33,553 nt of DNA from positions 1 to 33,553 of the forward strand of contig DATFWO010000252.1 in assembly GCA_035259205.1 (NCBI GenBank), read 5' to 3'. The translations under genes and the position numbers were made by a program. Each line of letters begins with the position of its first letter. The stretch's first letter is position 1. Below, piece after piece: positions 31,921-33,553 of this stretch. Below the pieces are notes generated by a model, which did not search any database, had not been told where the DNA came from, and saw only the letters and a program-made list of their open reading frames with translations. The DNA comes from SG8-41 sp035259205 (GTDB lineage Bacteria > Pseudomonadota > Gammaproteobacteria > Burkholderiales > SG8-41).

Positions 31921-32937
31921 ATGGATTACCGCCGGCTCGGCGACAGCGGTCTGAAGGTATCGCGCATCTGCCTCGGCGCGATGATGTTCGGCGATCAGAC
32001 GGCCGAGCCGATCGCGGCGCGCATCGTCGCCTCGGCGGTGGACGCCGGCGTCAACTTCATCGACACCGCCGACAGCTACGCCAAGGGCGGCTCCGAGCGC
32101 ATGGTCGGCAAATTGATCGCGGAGCGCCGCGACCGCTGGGTGCTCGCCACGAAGGTGCAGAACGCCATGATCCCGGGCGACCCCAACTCGGGAGGACTCG
32201 GCCGCAAATGGCTGCTGCACGAGATCGACGCCAGCCTGTCGCGGCTCGGCACCGACTACATCGACGTGTGGTACCTGCATCGCGACGATCTCGACACGCC
32301 CGTCGAGGAGACGGCCCGCGCGTTGGGCGACATCATCCGCGCCGGCAAGGTGCGCTATTTCGGGCTCAGCAATTTCGACGGCTGGCGTATCGCCGAGATC
32401 GTCAATACCTGCCGCAGGCTGGCCGTGCCGCAGCCGATCGTGCTGCAGCCGGTATACAACGCGATGAACCGTCTCGGCGAAGTCGAGATGTTTCCGGCGT
32501 GCCAGTACTACGGCCTCGGCATCGTTCCCTACAGCCCGCTCGCCCGCGGCGTGCTGACCGGCAAGTACGTACCGGGGGCCAAGCCTGCGAGCGGCACACG
32601 CGCGGGACGCAACGACCGGCGCATGATGGAATCGGAGTTCCGGGAGGAGTCGATCGCGCTCGCGCCGCGCATCAAGGCCCACGCCGAAAAGCGCGGCATG
32701 ACCGCGGGGCAGTTCGCGTTCAACTGGGTGCTCAACAACAAGCTCGTGACGGCCGTGATTGCGGGGCCGCGCACCGAGGAGCAGTGGCGCGATTACCTGG
32801 GCGCGCTCGATCACACGTTCGACCCCGAAGACGAAGCGCTGATCGACGGCCTCGTCCCGCCCGGGCACACCTCCACGCCCGGCTATACCGATCCGAAATT
32901 TCCGATCCTAGGGCGCGTGCCGCGCTCCGGACTGTGA
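31921..32937 (+). CDS. aldo/keto reductase
   Basis: 338-residue cytoplasmic NADPH-dependent oxidoreductase of the aldo/keto reductase (YajO/Tas-like) type. The catalytic tetrad can be placed as D48 and Y53 (FIDTADSYAKGGSE), K78 (LATKVQ) and H120 (YLHRDD). The late segment IAGPRTEEQWRDYLGALD matches the usual NADPH site. Length is normal for the 320-345 residue group. The start is immediately after an inverted repeat set, so translation may be leaderless or weak. The substrate is unknown. Confidence 0.9.
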   Translation: MDYRRLGDSGLKVSRICLGAMMFGDQTAEPIAARIVASAVDAGVNFIDTADSYAKGGSERMVGKLIAERRDRWVLATKVQNAMIPGDPNSGGLGRKWLLHEIDASLSRLGTDYIDVWYLHRDDLDTPVEETARALGDIIRAGKVRYFGLSNFDGWRIAEIVNTCRRLAVPQPIVLQPVYNAMNRLGEVEMFPACQYYGLGIVPYSPLARGVLTGKYVPGAKPASGTRAGRNDRRMMESEFREESIALAPRIKAHAEKRGMTAGQFAFNWVLNNKLVTAVIAGPRTEEQWRDYLGALDHTFDPEDEALIDGLVPPGHTSTPGYTDPKFPILGRVPRSGL

Positions 32938-33272
32938 GCCACGAGATCTAAGCACTCCCCTCCTGCAGAGAGGATTGTTTGTGGGAAAAGCGCCTGGGTC
33001 GGACACGGCCTTGCCGCCCGACCCGGCGCCGCCACCTCGCAAGCTCGTAGCGGTAAACCCTGCGCTACTCGCCAAGGCCGGCGGCTGCGGAACTCACGGA
33101 CCCTTGTCGCTCATCTGACCTTTGTCGTGGTCGCATACCCGCGTCGCGCGAAATCAGGACATTCCGGTTCGACAGTCCTCGCCGATCCTTCATCCTTCCG
33201 CCTTCAGAAAGCACGCGCTGATCGGGTTGAGGGATGACATCGGCAAGCGCAGAATGGCTCCTTACAAACCGC
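32938..33272. other. intergenic region, one GC-rich hairpin
   Basis: No credible gene is seen here. GCGCCTGGGTCGG (32990) and CCGACCCGGCGC (to about 33030) form a nearly perfect stem and may end transcription from the reductase gene, although no T-run follows. The rest shows no repeat or protein similarity that I recognise. Confidence 0.4.
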
Positions 33273-33553
33273 CTATTTTGTCAACCAAACGGCGGGCTCG
33301 TCAGCGTGGCCGATTCGACCCAGGACATGACGGGGGCTCCGGTAAAGTTCAGGACAGTGCGCGCTCAGCTTAGACCCGTGGGCACTCGGCGCGACGCGCG
33401 CGAGCCACTTCGCGACGCGCTCGTGAACGCCGGCCGGCTGGCGGGCCCACGAGAAGTGGCGTCGCCACGGCGCGTCCGACGTCACGCCGTCGAACACGTC
33501 ACGCGTGACATCGGCGTTCGGCACCTTGGCCAGCAGATCGGCCAGCGCACCGG
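33273..33553 (-). CDS. C-terminal part of an unassigned protein, possibly an alpha/beta hydrolase (5' end outside window)
   Basis: An open frame enters from the right edge and runs to a stop at 33273, giving about 93 residues. The part nearest the edge, ADLLAKVPNADVTRDVF then DGVTSDAPWRRHFSWARQP, looks like a real protein end, with the histidine of RRHFSWAR placed as in some alpha/beta hydrolases. The last 35-40 residues (HGSKLSAHCPELYRSPRHV...) look like translated non-coding DNA, so the original end may have been lost. The family assignment is a guess from composition. Confidence 0.35.
   Translation of the reverse strand, partial: GALADLLAKVPNADVTRDVFDGVTSDAPWRRHFSWARQPAGVHERVAKWLARVAPSAHGSKLSAHCPELYRSPRHVLGRIGHADEPAVWLTK

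Noticed and set aside
33290..33372. Possible insertion-sequence end near the right edge (CTCCGGTAAAGTTCAGGACA)
   Set aside because: It looks somewhat like an IS scar, but no inverted partner, target duplication or transposase can be seen in the window.

Overview
The window looks like chromosomal DNA of a GC-rich Betaproteobacterium (Burkholderiales/Rhodocyclales-like). The grounds are the box-type benzoyl-CoA genes with a BoxR regulator, two Bug/TctC-type periplasmic binding proteins, a LivKHMGF-type transporter beside a benzoate-CoA ligase, and uniformly G/C-rich third codon positions. I see no rRNA, tRNA, CRISPR array, phage gene or intact transposase gene. No taxonomic search was possible, so the assignment is inference.

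Layout. 1-7.5 kb is a loose set of plus-strand acyl-CoA and organic-acid genes: a CoA-transferase cut by the window edge, a crotonase, a D-2-hydroxyacid dehydrogenase, a GFA-family zinc protein, an MmgE/PrpD protein and several small hypotheticals. A Bug binding protein faces them on the minus strand. This stretch holds two gene remnants: the tail of a TrpX-like binding protein and the head of a second MmgE/PrpD gene. 7.6-9.2 kb carries an NTF2-like protein, a secreted hypothetical and a 3-hydroxyanthranilate 3,4-dioxygenase with every known key residue. 9.2-13.3 kb is boxR-boxC-boxB. 13.5-17.3 kb has a second Bug protein and two tandem, closely similar amidohydrolases. 17.3-27.8 kb is one long minus-strand series read in the order benzoate-CoA ligase, livK, livH, livM, livG, livF, alpha/beta hydrolase, and an Mla-type lipid transporter (permease, ATPase, MCE protein). 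28-33 kb returns to the plus strand with small membrane proteins, a MATE exporter, a secreted protein, a dienelactone-hydrolase-like remnant, a second GFA protein and an aldo/keto reductase. The last 0.6 kb holds the end of a minus-strand gene that enters from the right edge.

How the genes fit together. The core is aerobic benzoate degradation through CoA thioesters. The Liv-type transporter imports the substrate, BclA makes benzoyl-CoA, BoxB (with a BoxA reductase) epoxidises it, and BoxC opens the ring. BoxR probably senses benzoyl-CoA. BoxA and the semialdehyde dehydrogenase BoxD are absent here, so the pathway is either split across the genome or uses a substitute reductase. The dioxygenase and the two ACMSD-superfamily amidohydrolases suggest a second aromatic branch at the same locus.

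The least ordinary part is the non-coding DNA. A dispersed family of degenerate GTGACTG-type tandem repeats, often paired with an inverted set, repeatedly sits on the stop codons of unrelated genes. A second family of hairpin or MITE-like elements shares the terminus TAGAACC..TCTCAA and includes one element nested inside another. Several genes have a -10-like hexamer 6-8 bases before the start codon and no ribosome binding site, which suggests leaderless mRNAs.
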